The notes beneath the pieces are model-generated. The model saw nothing but the letters and a program-made list of their open reading frames with translations. It did no database searches and was not told the origin of the DNA. Below, one piece after another: positions 24,208 to 33,908 of a DNA stretch of 64,000 bases. The position numbers and the translations under genes were made by a program. The stretch spans positions 186,001-250,000 of the forward strand of contig NZ_LT629702.1 of assembly GCF_900103345.1 (NCBI RefSeq), in the 5' to 3' direction. Origin of the DNA: Pseudomonas azotoformans. GTDB taxonomy: Bacteria; Pseudomonadota; Gammaproteobacteria; Pseudomonadales; Pseudomonadaceae. Numbering within the stretch: the stretch's first letter is position 1; each line of letters opens with the position of its first letter.

Positions 24208-26355
24208 TCAGACGCGGAACTGATCCATCAACCCCTGCTGCTGATTCGCCAGGCTGTTCAATGCCTGGCTTACCCGCGCCGATTCATTCGCTTGCTCGGA
24301 CAGTGACTCGGTCACATCGCGAATGGTCGCCACGTTGCTGTTGATCTCCTCGGCCACCGCGCTTTGCTCTTCGGCGGCGCTGGCGATCTGCAGGTTCATG
24401 TCGCTGATCACCGTCACCGCATCGCCGATCTGGCGCAGGGCGGTCACCGCCTGTCCCACCTGTTCGACGCTGCCCTGGGCCTGGCGATAGCTGTTGCCCA
24501 TGGAGCCGACCACTTCTTCGGTGCCGCTCTGCAACTGCTCGATCACCAGGCGGGTTTCTTCCACCGACTCCTGGGTACGGCGCGCCAGGTTGCGCACTTC
24601 ATCGGCCACCACCGCAAAGCCACGCCCGGCTTCACCGGCGCGGGCCGCTTCGATGGCGGCGTTGAGTGCCAGCAGGTTGGTCTGCTCGGCGATGCCACGG
24701 ATCACCTCCAGCACCGAGCCGATCTTCTCACTGTTGGCGGCCAGGCCTTCGACTTGGGTCATGGCCGTGCTCATGTCCGCCGCCAGTTCCCCAATGTTGG
24801 TGGTGGTACGGTCGATCACCGTGAGGCCGTCGCGGGTGGCCCGGTCGGCATCGCGTGCGGCCTGGGCTGCTTGCGCCGCACTGCGAGCCACGTCCTGGGC
24901 GGTGGCGCTCATTTCGTGGGAGGCGGTGGCCACCTGGTCGACCTGGCGGTACTGCTGCTCCATGCCGGCGCTGGTTTCAGTGGCAATGGCGGCGGACTGG
25001 TCGGCAGTGCCACGGGCGTCCTGCACCGAGCGTTTGACCTCGGCGATGATCGGTTGCAGCTTGTCGAGGAAACGGTTGAACCAGCCGGCCAGTTGGCCCA
25101 GCTCGTCCTGTTTGTCGTAGGCCAGGCGCCGGGTCAGGTCGCCTTCGCCGCTGGCGATGTCTTCGAGCATGTGCGCCACGCCGAGGATCGGCCGCGTTAC
25201 GCTGCGTGCCATCAACCACACCAGGATCAAGCCGACCACGGCGGCCATCAGGCCCAGGCCCAGTTCCAGCAGGGTACCCTTGGCATTGTCGGCATCCAGT
25301 TGGGTTTTCAGCGCTTCGGCGGGGGCCACCAGGACGTGCTCCGGCACATCCAGCAGCACACCCCACGGCTTGCCGTCCGGAATCGGCGCGAACGGCGCGA
25401 GCACCTTGAGCTGGTGGTCGGTGCGCAGGCTGCGGATCTGCGCACTGCCGGCCAAGGCGCGGATCAACTGCGCGCCGCTGGCGGTGTCGACCTGGTCCAG
25501 GCGCTGGCTGAGCTTGCTCGCGTCGGGGCTGTAGCCGGCGAGCAAACCGGTCGGGCTAAGGATGCTGACCTGGGTCTGGCCGTCATACAGCTTGTGGCTG
25601 GCCTGCTGGCTCACGGCCTGCAGGCTGTTGAGGTTGATGTCCACCGACAGCGAGGCGATGACTTTGCCGTTGGCCATCAACGGAAAGACAATGCTGGTCA
25701 TCAGCACGTTTTGTCCGTTGATCTTGTAAAAGTACGGTTCGATCACGCACGGCTTGAGGGTGGTGCGTGGGCAGGTGAACCAGGCGTTGGCCTTTTCGCC
25801 GCTGGGGCCGATGCTGGTGTCGGACATGTCGCTTTCCGGCAGCGACATGGAGGTCAACTGGCCAGGCGTCGGTTGCGACCAGTAGAGGGCGAAACGCCCC
25901 TTGTCGTTACTGCCCAACTCCGCCTGGCCGGCGAACAGCTCATCCTTGCCGTCCAGCGCATTGGCTTCGAACACCAGGGATAGACCGAGCAAATCCGGGT
26001 TGGCCTGCAACGCGGCCCTGACCTGGCGGGTCAGGTCTTCGCGGGTGTCGAAGGCGTCGAGAAAGCGCTTCTCGGCCTGCTCGCGCAGGAACAGCACCTG
26101 GCGCGAAAAGCCATGGCCGTACTGATAGGCGTCCATGAACTGGCGACGGATGCCGAGCGCCTGCACCTCACCCTGGGCTTCGATGCGCGCCTGGGCGGCT
26201 TCATCCAGCATCTGCATGCTGGAGGCCTTGACCTGCTGCGAGCTCTGCTCCATGCGATACAACGACAAACCCACCAGCAGGGTCACGATTCCCAGCAGGC
26301 ACAAGCCAGCGAGCAGGGTGATTTTCCATTGAATGGAGAGCTGCCTGAGCGACAT
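24208..26355 (-). CDS. Methyl-accepting chemotaxis protein with large periplasmic sensor
   Basis: A 715-residue chemoreceptor. ATG at 26355 is preceded by AAGGA. A membrane segment covers residues 12-34, and a 330-residue periplasmic region of the double-Cache type follows (FKIN-like [19 protein letters not shown] and [13 protein letters not shown] [10 protein letters not shown] are typical). A second membrane segment lies near 365-385, then HAMP ([16 protein letters not shown]). The signalling hairpin [21 protein letters not shown]...FAVVADEVR contacts CheA/CheW. The membrane-proximal half of the Cache region probably binds amino acids or organic acids, but the ligand is not readable from sequence. 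It is divergent from the antiporter gene. Confidence 0.93.
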   Translation of the reverse strand: MSLRQLSIQWKITLLAGLCLLGIVTLLVGLSLYRMEQSSQQVKASSMQMLDEAAQARIEAQGEVQALGIRRQFMDAYQYGHGFSRQVLFLREQAEKRFLDAFDTREDLTRQVRAALQANPDLLGLSLVFEANALDGKDELFAGQAELGSNDKGRFALYWSQPTPGQLTSMSLPESDMSDTSIGPSGEKANAWFTCPRTTLKPCVIEPYFYKINGQNVLMTSIVFPLMANGKVIASLSVDINLNSLQAVSQQASHKLYDGQTQVSILSPTGLLAGYSPDASKLSQRLDQVDTASGAQLIRALAGSAQIRSLRTDHQLKVLAPFAPIPDGKPWGVLLDVPEHVLVAPAEALKTQLDADNAKGTLLELGLGLMAAVVGLILVWLMARSVTRPILGVAHMLEDIASGEGDLTRRLAYDKQDELGQLAGWFNRFLDKLQPIIAEVKRSVQDARGTADQSAAIATETSAGMEQQYRQVDQVATASHEMSATAQDVARSAAQAAQAARDADRATRDGLTVIDRTTTNIGELAADMSTAMTQVEGLAANSEKIGSVLEVIRGIAEQTNLLALNAAIEAARAGEAGRGFAVVADEVRNLARRTQESVEETRLVIEQLQSGTEEVVGSMGNSYRQAQGSVEQVGQAVTALRQIGDAVTVISDMNLQIASAAEEQSAVAEEINSNVATIRDVTESLSEQANESARVSQALNSLANQQQGLMDQFRV

Positions 26356-26591
26356 CGGTACATCCTTACCTGAAAACACAGAGAGAACCTGTATCGGCGG
26401 GTTCAGGTTTTTCTTTATTCAAACGATCGATTTAAACCTGAAAGCGGCGCCGGTTTTTGACATGCGCGCCCGCCTGCTGCAAAGTGCGCGCCCTCTAATA
26501 AGACCTCCTCCAAGCCTGCACGCCGGTTGCCACCCAATGGCCGCCCGGGCGCGGGCATGTCTGTTGTTTATGTTTTTTGCTTGAGGTAACC

Positions 26592-27914
26592 ATGATTAAC
26601 GCAGTCATTGCCGCGGTCGGCACCATGCTGGTGCTCAGCCTGTCCCGCGTGCATGTGGTCATCGCCATCATCGTCGGCGCCCTGGTGGGCGGCCTGACCG
26701 GTGGCCTGGGGATCGAAGCCACGCTCAAGGCCTTCAATGGCGGCTTGGGCGGCGGGGCGACGGTGGCGTTGTCCTACGCCTTGCTCGGCGCTTTCGCCGT
26801 GGCGATTGCCAAGTCCGGCCTGGCCCACGCGTTGGCCGACAAGGCCCTGCTGCTGGTGGACCGCCAGCAAGCCAGCGGTGGCAATCATGTGAAATGGCTG
26901 CTGATCGGCCTGCTCTGGGTGGTGGCGATTGCCTCGCAGAACATCTTGCCGATCCACATCGCGTTCATTCCATTGCTGGTGCCGCCATTGCTGTACGTGC
27001 TGACCAAGCTGCAACTGGACCGACGCGTGATCGCCTGTGTGATGACCTTCGGCTTGATCACGCCGTACATGTTCCTGCCGGTGGGTTTCGGCAATATCTT
27101 CCTCAACCAGATCCTGCTGGCCAACGTGGCCAAGAGCGGCGTGGACATCAGCCAGGTCAACGTCACCCACGCCATGAGCCTGCCGGCGCTGGGCATGGTC
27201 GTCGGCCTGCTGGTTGCGGTGTTCATCAGCTACCGCAAGAAGCGCGTGTACGACCTGGAGAAAATCGAGCAGGTCGAGCAGGTGGCGGTGCAGTACAACC
27301 CACTGACCCTGCTGGTGGCCGGCCTGGCGATTGCCTCGGCGTTCATCATTCAGCTGTGGCTGGACTCGATGATCATCGGCGCGCTGGCCGGGTTCCTGAT
27401 CTTCTCGGTCTCGGGCATCGTGCGCTGGCGCGACACCGACGACCTGTTCACCGAAGGCATGAAGATGATGGCGATGATCGGCTTCATCATGATCGCCGCC
27501 TCGGGCTTTGCCGAAGTGCTCAAGGCCACCGGTGATGTGCGCTCGCTGGTGGAAACCTCGGCGGCCTTCATCGGCCATAGCCGTGGGGTAGGGGCGTTGC
27601 TGATGTTGTTGGTGGGACTGCTGGTGACCATGGGCATCGGCTCGTCGTTTTCCACCGTGCCGATCCTCGCGGCGATCTTTGTGCCGCTGTGCGTGCAACT
27701 GGGGTTCAGCCCCATGGCCATCGTGTGCATCGTCGGCACGGCCGGTGCCTTGGGTGACGCCGGTTCGCCGGCCTCGGACTCGACCCTGGGGCCGACTTCC
27801 GGCTTGAACATCGACGGCCAGCACCACCATATCTGGGACACCGTGGTGCCGACCTTCCTGCACTACAACCTTCCGCTGCTGGCATTCGGCTGGCTGGCCG
27901 CGATGACCCTCTGA
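26592..27914 (+). CDS. Na+/H+ antiporter family permease
   Basis: A 440-residue inner-membrane protein with about eleven hydrophobic segments. It belongs to the NhaC-like Na+/H+ antiporter group (YuiF type). Typical features are GGLGGGATVALSYALLGAFAVAIA near residue 50, SQNILPIHIAFIPLLVPPLL near 120, and GTAGALGDAGSPASDSTLGPT near the C-terminus. The ATG at 26592 follows GAGGT by six bases. Some homologues are thought to move amino acids rather than Na+. It lies between two chemoreceptor genes, and a REPIN separates it from the second. Confidence 0.75.
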   Translation: MINAVIAAVGTMLVLSLSRVHVVIAIIVGALVGGLTGGLGIEATLKAFNGGLGGGATVALSYALLGAFAVAIAKSGLAHALADKALLLVDRQQASGGNHVKWLLIGLLWVVAIASQNILPIHIAFIPLLVPPLLYVLTKLQLDRRVIACVMTFGLITPYMFLPVGFGNIFLNQILLANVAKSGVDISQVNVTHAMSLPALGMVVGLLVAVFISYRKKRVYDLEKIEQVEQVAVQYNPLTLLVAGLAIASAFIIQLWLDSMIIGALAGFLIFSVSGIVRWRDTDDLFTEGMKMMAMIGFIMIAASGFAEVLKATGDVRSLVETSAAFIGHSRGVGALLMLLVGLLVTMGIGSSFSTVPILAAIFVPLCVQLGFSPMAIVCIVGTAGALGDAGSPASDSTLGPTSGLNIDGQHHHIWDTVVPTFLHYNLPLLAFGWLAAMTL

Positions 27915-27964
27915 GCGCAGCGCGCTTGCTGTGGTGAGCGGGCTTGCTGTGGTAAATGGGCCGT

Positions 27965-28100
27965 TGTGGTGAGCGGGCTTGCCCCGCGTTGGGCGGCGAA
28001 GCCGCCCTAATCCAGTCACCGTGATGTATCAGAAAAAACGAGGTGCCTGGATTTGGGGCGGCTGCGCCACCCAGCGCGGGGCAAGCCCGCTCACTACAGA
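27965..28100. repeat. REPIN (GTGAGCGGGCTTGCCCC type)
   Basis: Left arm 27965-28013 and right arm 28048-28100 are inverted copies with a GAGCGGGCTTGCCCCGCG core and a GGGCGGC..GCCGCCC hairpin. A truncated third core precedes them at about 27935-27950. Confidence 0.8.
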
Positions 28101-28155
28101 AACCTCCTACGCGGCCGTTAACCTCTCTAGTCGCCACTAATAAGAGAGAAAAGCC

Positions 28156-29835
28156 ATGCGTCTGAGCCTCAAGGCCAAAGTCCTGTCCCTCGCCGTAGTG
28201 CCGGTATTGCTGTTTGCCGTGGTCATCAGCCTGACCACCGTGTGGATCCTGCAGGGCCAGGCGCGCAACGAAGTGGAAGAAACCCGCCAGCGCCTGCTCA
28301 ACGACGCCAAGGCCACCCTGCAAAGCTACGTCGAAGTGGCCATGACCACCATCAAGCCGCTCTACGACGCGGCGGCCCCCGGTGATACCGCGGCGCGCGC
28401 CGAGGTGGTCAAGCTGCTGTCCAACACCAGCTACGGCAAGGACGGCTACTTCTTCGGCTACGACTCCGAGACCATCCGCCTGTTCAAGGGCAACAGCCCC
28501 GACGGCGTGGGCAAGAGCTTCAAGGACAACCGCGACCCCAACGGCGTGTACGTCAATCGTGACCTGGTCAAGGTCGGCAAGGACGGCACCCATTACCTGC
28601 AATACAGCTCGACCCAGCCGGGCCAGACCGAACTGGTGCCCAAGATGGGCTACACCGAATACCTGCCCAAATGGGACATGGTCATCGGTACCTCGGTGAA
28701 CCTGGACGGCATCGAAGCCCAGGTGGCGGTGGTCGAGGCCAAGGTCGAGAAACGTATGGAGGGCGTGTTGCTGAGCATCCTCGGCGTGGCCGTGGTGGTG
28801 CTGTTGGTGATTGCCGCCGTCGGTATGCTGCTGGCCAATACCATTTTGCGTCCGTTGCACCTGATGAAAGCCAACCTCGACGACATCGCGGCCGGCGAGG
28901 GCGACTTGACCCGCCGCCTGGCCATCACCAGCCAGGACGAGTTGGGCGATCTCGCGGGCGCGTTCAACCGGTTTGTCGACAAGATCCATGGCCTGGTGCG
29001 CCAGATCACCGAGATGACAGGCCAACTCACCGGCCTGGTCAGCCAGGTCTCCGAGCAGGCCCAGCGCTCCGAGCTGGCCATGGAGCGCCAGCGCCACGAG
29101 ACCGACCAGGTCGCCACAGCGATCAACCAGATGTCCTCCGCCGCCCAGGAAGTGGCGCGCAGTGCCCAGGGCGCCTCGGTCGCCGCCCAGCAGACCGACG
29201 CTGAAGGCCAGGCCGCCAAGCGCGTGGTGGACGGCAGCATCGCGCAGATCCATGCGCTGGTGAACGACATCCGCAGCAGCGGCGTGTCCCTCGACAGCCT
29301 GCAGCAGGACGTGGCCTCCATCGTCAGCGTGCTCAGCGTGATCCGCTCCATCGCCGAACAGACCAACCTGCTCGCGCTCAACGCCGCAATTGAAGCCGCG
29401 CGGGCCGGGGAGGCCGGCCGTGGGTTTGCGGTGGTCGCCGACGAAGTGCGCGCCCTGGCCAGCCGCACCCAGACCAGCACCCAGGAAATCCAGGGCATGA
29501 TCGACCGCCTGCAAAAAGGCACCGAAGCCGCCGTGGACGCGATGCGCCGTTCCAGCGATGCCGGCGACGGTACCTCGGCCCAGGCCAACCAAGCCGGGGC
29601 GTCCCTGGACACCATGGCGCAGTTGATCGGCACCATCAATTCGATGAACGCCCAGATCGCCAGCGCCGCCGAAGAGCAGACCGCCGTGGCCGAAGAGATC
29701 AACCGCAGCGTGCATCAGATTGCCGTGGCGGTGGACAGCGTGGCCGACGAGACCCAACTGGGCGCCCAGACCTCCCGCAGCCTGGCCGATCTGGGCCAGC
29801 GCCTGGGGCAGTTGGTCGGTCAGTTCAGGATCTGA
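28156..29835 (+). CDS. Methyl-accepting chemotaxis protein with single Cache domain
   Basis: A 559-residue chemoreceptor. The first membrane segment is residues 10-32. A periplasmic single-Cache domain of about 150 residues follows, with [11 protein letters not shown] and [25 protein letters not shown], the typical sCache_2 pattern for small carboxylates or similar ligands. A second membrane segment (about 200-222), HAMP ([10 protein letters not shown]) and the conserved signalling tip [33 protein letters not shown] complete it. The RraA-aminotransferase operon begins 100 bases downstream on the same strand; the receptor might sense its substrate, a guess from proximity only. Confidence 0.93.
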   Translation: MRLSLKAKVLSLAVVPVLLFAVVISLTTVWILQGQARNEVEETRQRLLNDAKATLQSYVEVAMTTIKPLYDAAAPGDTAARAEVVKLLSNTSYGKDGYFFGYDSETIRLFKGNSPDGVGKSFKDNRDPNGVYVNRDLVKVGKDGTHYLQYSSTQPGQTELVPKMGYTEYLPKWDMVIGTSVNLDGIEAQVAVVEAKVEKRMEGVLLSILGVAVVVLLVIAAVGMLLANTILRPLHLMKANLDDIAAGEGDLTRRLAITSQDELGDLAGAFNRFVDKIHGLVRQITEMTGQLTGLVSQVSEQAQRSELAMERQRHETDQVATAINQMSSAAQEVARSAQGASVAAQQTDAEGQAAKRVVDGSIAQIHALVNDIRSSGVSLDSLQQDVASIVSVLSVIRSIAEQTNLLALNAAIEAARAGEAGRGFAVVADEVRALASRTQTSTQEIQGMIDRLQKGTEAAVDAMRRSSDAGDGTSAQANQAGASLDTMAQLIGTINSMNAQIASAAEEQTAVAEEINRSVHQIAVAVDSVADETQLGAQTSRSLADLGQRLGQLVGQFRI

Positions 29836-29937
29836 TCAGCCATAGCCTGGGCGTATGTTTGCCTAACGTTAATACGAATATACCGATCACAGCCCCTCGG
29901 TGAGACTTGAGCCCCATTCACAACAGGGGCTCATCTC

Positions 29938-30606
29938 ATGTCACTGGTCGACCCGCTTCAGCGCCTGGCTGAACTCGATACCAACACGGTTTCCGACGCA
30001 CTGGATTTCCTGCAACTGCCTGGCGCGGTGGTGGGCATCCGGCCGTTGTGGGACTGCCCGAAAGTGGTGGGCCAAGCCAGTACGGTCCAGCTGGCGCCGA
30101 AGACCGGCGCCGCGCCGACGGTGCACCTGATTTCCCCGGTGATCGACGCAATCAACACCCATGACCGCGTGCTGGTGATTGCCGGCGGCATCGATGGCGT
30201 GTCCTGCTGGGGCGACATCATCGCCAACGCCGCCGTCGCCAAGCACATCCGTGGCTCGGTGATCGACGGTTTCAGCCGCGACATCGACGGCAGCGCTACC
30301 ATTGGCTACCCGGTCTTCGGTCGTGGCGTGACCATGGTCAGTGCGCGTAACCGCGTGGTGCAGGTCGAGGCCGGCGTGACGATCCGCGTAGGCGGTGTCG
30401 ACGTAGCGCAAGACGACTTCGTGATCGCCGACCGCTGCGGCACGGTCTTCATTCCCGCTGCGGTGATCGAGCAGGTGCTCGACCTGGGCGAGCGCATCGC
30501 CGCCCGTGAAGCCGGCATGATCGACGCCGTGCGCAGTGGCCGCTCTGTCGCCGATGTCATGCACGACCGCCAATTCGAAGCCATCCGCGTGGAGCCTGCC
30601 CGATGA
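29938..30606 (+). CDS. RraA-family aldolase-like protein (first copy)
   Basis: A 222-residue RraA-superfamily protein. It keeps the divalent-metal aldolase signature Asp-x20-Arg-Asp: Asp93 in CWGDIIAN and Arg114-Asp115 in DGFSRD. Enzymes with this signature split 4-hydroxy-4-methyl-2-oxoglutarate-type acids to pyruvate or decarboxylate oxaloacetate. RraA that only inhibits RNase E is a less likely identity. It overlaps the second copy by four bases (ATGA). The gene order suggests action on the 2-oxo acid made by the aminotransferase at the end of the operon. Confidence 0.82.
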   Translation: MSLVDPLQRLAELDTNTVSDALDFLQLPGAVVGIRPLWDCPKVVGQASTVQLAPKTGAAPTVHLISPVIDAINTHDRVLVIAGGIDGVSCWGDIIANAAVAKHIRGSVIDGFSRDIDGSATIGYPVFGRGVTMVSARNRVVQVEAGVTIRVGGVDVAQDDFVIADRCGTVFIPAAVIEQVLDLGERIAAREAGMIDAVRSGRSVADVMHDRQFEAIRVEPAR

Positions 30607-31262
30607 ACGACCAACAGTTGGTGGCCCTGTTCGAAGGGTTGGATACGCCGGGCGTGTCGGACGCCATGGACAAGCTGGGCATCCCCGGCCAATGCCTGGG
30701 CATCGCCCCGCTGGATAACTATCGCGGCACCGTGGTCGGCCCGGCGTTTACCGTGCAATACGTACCGGCGAACAGTCCGCCGGGTTCGGTGGGCGACTTT
30801 ATTGAAGACGTGCAGCCAGGCGACGTGGTGGTGATCGCCAATGCCGGGCGCTGCGATTGCACCGTGTGGGGCGACATCATGACCCAGTACGCCGGGGCCC
30901 GTGGGATCGCCGCCACAGTGATCGACGGCGTGTGCCGCGACGTCAGCAAGGCCCTGGGCGATGGCTACCCGCTGTTCACCCGGGGCCGCTACATGCGCAC
31001 CGGCAAGGATCGCGTCGAAGTGCTGTCGGTGAACCAGCCGGTGGCCATCAGCCAAACCCGCGTGTGTGCCAGGGACATTGTGGTCGCCGACGCCAATGGC
31101 GTACTGGTGGTACCCCGCGCCCGAGCCGCCGAAGTGGCACAGGCAGCGCGGCAGATTGAAGCCGTGGAGGCGCAGATCCGCGCACAGATCGAGGCCGGCA
31201 AGACACTCAAGCAAGCCCGTGAGTCCCTGGGGTATCACACGCTGCAGAGGAAACCATTGTGA
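30603..31262 (+). CDS. RraA-family aldolase-like protein (second copy)
   Basis: A 219-residue paralogue of the preceding protein, also with Asp-x20-Arg-Asp (Asp91 in VWGDIMT; Arg112-Asp113 in DGVCRD). It differs in having a Cys-rich RCDC turn and a longer C-terminal helix. Two tandem RraA genes may form a mixed hexamer or act on different stereoisomers. Its stop overlaps the GTG start of the aminotransferase by four bases, so translation is coupled. Confidence 0.82.
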   Translation: MNDQQLVALFEGLDTPGVSDAMDKLGIPGQCLGIAPLDNYRGTVVGPAFTVQYVPANSPPGSVGDFIEDVQPGDVVVIANAGRCDCTVWGDIMTQYAGARGIAATVIDGVCRDVSKALGDGYPLFTRGRYMRTGKDRVEVLSVNQPVAISQTRVCARDIVVADANGVLVVPRARAAEVAQAARQIEAVEAQIRAQIEAGKTLKQARESLGYHTLQRKPL

Positions 31263-32461
31263 ATCGGTTGAACCAGCGCCTGGCCCAGGCGCAACCGTCC
31301 GCCACCTACCGCATCATCGACCGCGTTGCCGCGCGCCGGGCCGAGGGGGTAAGCATTATCTCATTGTGCGCCGGGGAGCCGGATTTCGACACCCCGGAGC
31401 ACATCCGCCAGGCCGGCATCGCGGCGATCCGCAATGGCCATACGCGCTACACCCAGGTGGCCGGTGTGCGGGCCCTGCGTGAAGCGGTGGCGGCGAAGTT
31501 CTGTCGTGAAAACGGCCTGGACGTGACCTGGCAGGACACTCTCGTCAGCAATGGCGGCAAACATGTGATCTACAACGCACTGGCCGCCACCCTCAATGAA
31601 GGCGATCAAGTGATCGTGCCCGCGCCGTACTGGGTCAGCTACCCGGAAATGGTCGAACTGTGCGGTGGCACCGCGCAGTTCTTGGCATGCGGCGCCGAGG
31701 ACGGGTTCAAGCTGACGCCGGCAGCGTTGGAGTTGGCGATCAACGCCAACACCCGCTGGCTGATCCTCAACTCGCCATCCAACCCCACCGGCGCCGTGTA
31801 TAGCCGGCAGGAATTGCAGGCCCTGGCGCAGGTGCTGCTGAGCCATCCCCGGGTGCTGGTGCTGGCGGATGATATCTACGAACACCTGTTGTTCGACGGC
31901 CAGGTTTTCCATACCTTGGCCCAGGTCGAACCGCGACTGGCGCCCCGCGTGCTGACCATGAACGGCGTATCCAAGGCCTACGCCATGACCGGCTGGCGCA
32001 TCGGTTTCGCCACCGGCCCGCGCTGGTTGCTGGAGGCCATGGAAAAACTCCAGGGCCAGCAGACCTCAGGCGCCAGCGCGATTTCCCAGCACGCCGCCAT
32101 CGCCGCCTTGAATGGCCCGCAGGACTTTATCCAGCAATCGCGTGCTGTGTTCGAAAAGCGCCGTGACCTGGTCGTGTCCTTGCTCAACGCTGCGCCTGGG
32201 TTGGCATGCACCACTCCGAGCGGCGCGTTCTACGCCTTTGCCTCCTGTGCCGGTTTGCTCGGACGCACGACGGCCGCCGGCACACTGCTTGAGACTGACG
32301 AAGACGTGGCCCACGCCCTGCTCGACGAAGCCAATGTGGCCGTGGTGCACGGCAGCGCGTTCGGCCTGGCGCCGTACCTGCGCATCGCCTATGCGCTGGA
32401 CGAGGAATCGCTGCGCCAGGCGTGTGCGGCGATCCACCGGTTCTGCGCGGCCACGCGTTAG
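31259..32461 (+). CDS. Class I/II pyridoxal-phosphate aminotransferase
   Basis: A 400-residue fold-type I aminotransferase, aspartate-aminotransferase-like. It has GEPDFDTP (40-46), the NSPSNPTGAVYS loop (171-182), DDIYEHL with PLP-binding Asp/Tyr (204-210), Lys239 in GVSKAYAMTGWRIGF as the Schiff-base lysine, and Arg near 385 in YLRIAYA for substrate carboxylate binding. The GTG start overlaps the preceding stop (GTGA). Given the two RraA aldolases in the same operon, it may deaminate a 4-hydroxy or 4-substituted glutamate-like amino acid; the substrate is inferred. It converges on flgE, eight bases away. Confidence 0.87.
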   Translation: MNRLNQRLAQAQPSATYRIIDRVAARRAEGVSIISLCAGEPDFDTPEHIRQAGIAAIRNGHTRYTQVAGVRALREAVAAKFCRENGLDVTWQDTLVSNGGKHVIYNALAATLNEGDQVIVPAPYWVSYPEMVELCGGTAQFLACGAEDGFKLTPAALELAINANTRWLILNSPSNPTGAVYSRQELQALAQVLLSHPRVLVLADDIYEHLLFDGQVFHTLAQVEPRLAPRVLTMNGVSKAYAMTGWRIGFATGPRWLLEAMEKLQGQQTSGASAISQHAAIAALNGPQDFIQQSRAVFEKRRDLVVSLLNAAPGLACTTPSGAFYAFASCAGLLGRTTAAGTLLETDEDVAHALLDEANVAVVHGSAFGLAPYLRIAYALDEESLRQACAAIHRFCAATR

Positions 32462-32468
32462 CCGCGCA

Positions 32469-33779
32469 CTAGGTCATCTGGATCAAGGTCTTCATGATCG
32501 TGCTTTCGGTCGAGATGGTTTTCGCGTTCGCCTGGTAGTTGCTCTGGGCCTTGATCAAGTCGACCAGTTCGTTGGTCAGGTTGACGTTGGAGTTCTCCAG
32601 GGCATTGGCCTTGATCGCGCCGAGGGTGCCGGCTTGGGGGGCGTCATAACCCGGCTGGCCGGAGGCGAACGTCTCCGTCCAGGCGGTGCCGCCGGCCGGT
32701 TGCAGGCCTTGTTCGTTGTTGAAGCTGGCCAGGGAAACCTGGCCGACGGCCTTGCTCTGCTGGTTGCTGAAGGTGGCGAACAGCACGCCGTTGCCGTCGA
32801 TTTTCAGGCCGGTGATCTGGCCGGTGGCATAGCCATCGGTGACCGGTGGGTTACGGTAGCTGGCCGAGTTGTACTGGGTGATGTTGGCCAGGTTGACGGC
32901 GATGCCGGTTGGGTTGGCATCCGCACCGTTGGCCTTCCACACGCCGTTGGTCACAGTGCCAGGGACCCAGCCGGTGAGGGTCAGGGTCTTGTCGGATACG
33001 CCTGCGGTTACGACGCTGGTGAGCTTGCCCGCGCCGTCAAAGGTCAATGCGGACGGCACCGGTGGCGTGGACGGTGTACCGGTTGGCGCTGAACCGTTGG
33101 GGTTGCGCCCGTCGATCAGGGTGTAGGCGTTCCACTTGTTGCCGTCGGTTTTCACCAGGTATTGCACCATCGGGTGGGCGTTGCCCTGGGAGTCATACAG
33201 GGTGGTGCTGTACTGGGTGCTGAAGGTGCTGGTGTCGTTCGGGTTGAACGGCTTGGCCACCTGGTCGATCACGGGCATCGACGCATTCAGGTTGCTGGTC
33301 GAATCGACTTTGGTCGACGCCTTGGGCGGCAGGCTGGCCAGGTTCAATTGCAGGTCGACCAGGCCGCCCTTGGCGATCTTGCCGTTGGCGTCTGCCCCGT
33401 AGCCTTGCAGGCGCGAGGTGCCGGTGTTGTTGGTGATGTAGCCGTCCTTGTAGGCCCGGAAGGCGCCGCTGCGGGTGTACTCCAGCGAACCGTCGCTTCT
33501 TTTCTGGACGAAGAAACCGCCGCCCTGGATACCCATGTCCAACGTACCGCCGGTGGTGTTGACGTCGCCCTGGGTAAACCGTTGGGACACCGCCGCCAGG
33601 TTCACACCGTTGCCGATGCTGTTCTGGCCGGTGCCCAGTCGGGTGGCGGCGTAGATGTCCGCGAATTCCGCACGGGATGCCTTGAAACCGCTGGTCGCGA
33701 CGTTGGCGATGTTGTTGCCCGTGACGTCCATCTGCTTATTGGCGGCGTGGAGACCGCTAAGGCCAATATTGAAAGACAT
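32469..33779 (-). CDS. flgE: Flagellar hook protein FlgE
   Basis: A 436-residue hook protein, the subunit of the flexible joint between rod and filament. The N-terminal D0 helix (MSFNIGLSGLHAANKQMDVTGNNIANVAT) and C-terminal helix (NVNLTNELVDLIKAQSNYQANAKTISTESTIMKTLI) are classical, as are the SGFKASRAEF and DGYITN blocks. AAGGAG precedes the start. Hook length is in the usual 400-450 range. It is not flanked by other flagellar genes, so it is a detached copy; a main flgE in a flagellar cluster elsewhere is likely. Confidence 0.9.
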   Translation of the reverse strand: MSFNIGLSGLHAANKQMDVTGNNIANVATSGFKASRAEFADIYAATRLGTGQNSIGNGVNLAAVSQRFTQGDVNTTGGTLDMGIQGGGFFVQKRSDGSLEYTRSGAFRAYKDGYITNNTGTSRLQGYGADANGKIAKGGLVDLQLNLASLPPKASTKVDSTSNLNASMPVIDQVAKPFNPNDTSTFSTQYSTTLYDSQGNAHPMVQYLVKTDGNKWNAYTLIDGRNPNGSAPTGTPSTPPVPSALTFDGAGKLTSVVTAGVSDKTLTLTGWVPGTVTNGVWKANGADANPTGIAVNLANITQYNSASYRNPPVTDGYATGQITGLKIDGNGVLFATFSNQQSKAVGQVSLASFNNEQGLQPAGGTAWTETFASGQPGYDAPQAGTLGAIKANALENSNVNLTNELVDLIKAQSNYQANAKTISTESTIMKTLIQMT

Positions 33780-33908
33780 ATCAACTCCTTCTGGTGCCGT
33801 TTCTGGTCGAGGCTGGGGAAGGGCTGAGTGTGCGCACCGCGCATGGACGTTCGGGGGAGGCTGTGTGGAGAAAGCATGGAGGCCGGGATTTATTTACCCG
33901 GCGCTCCC

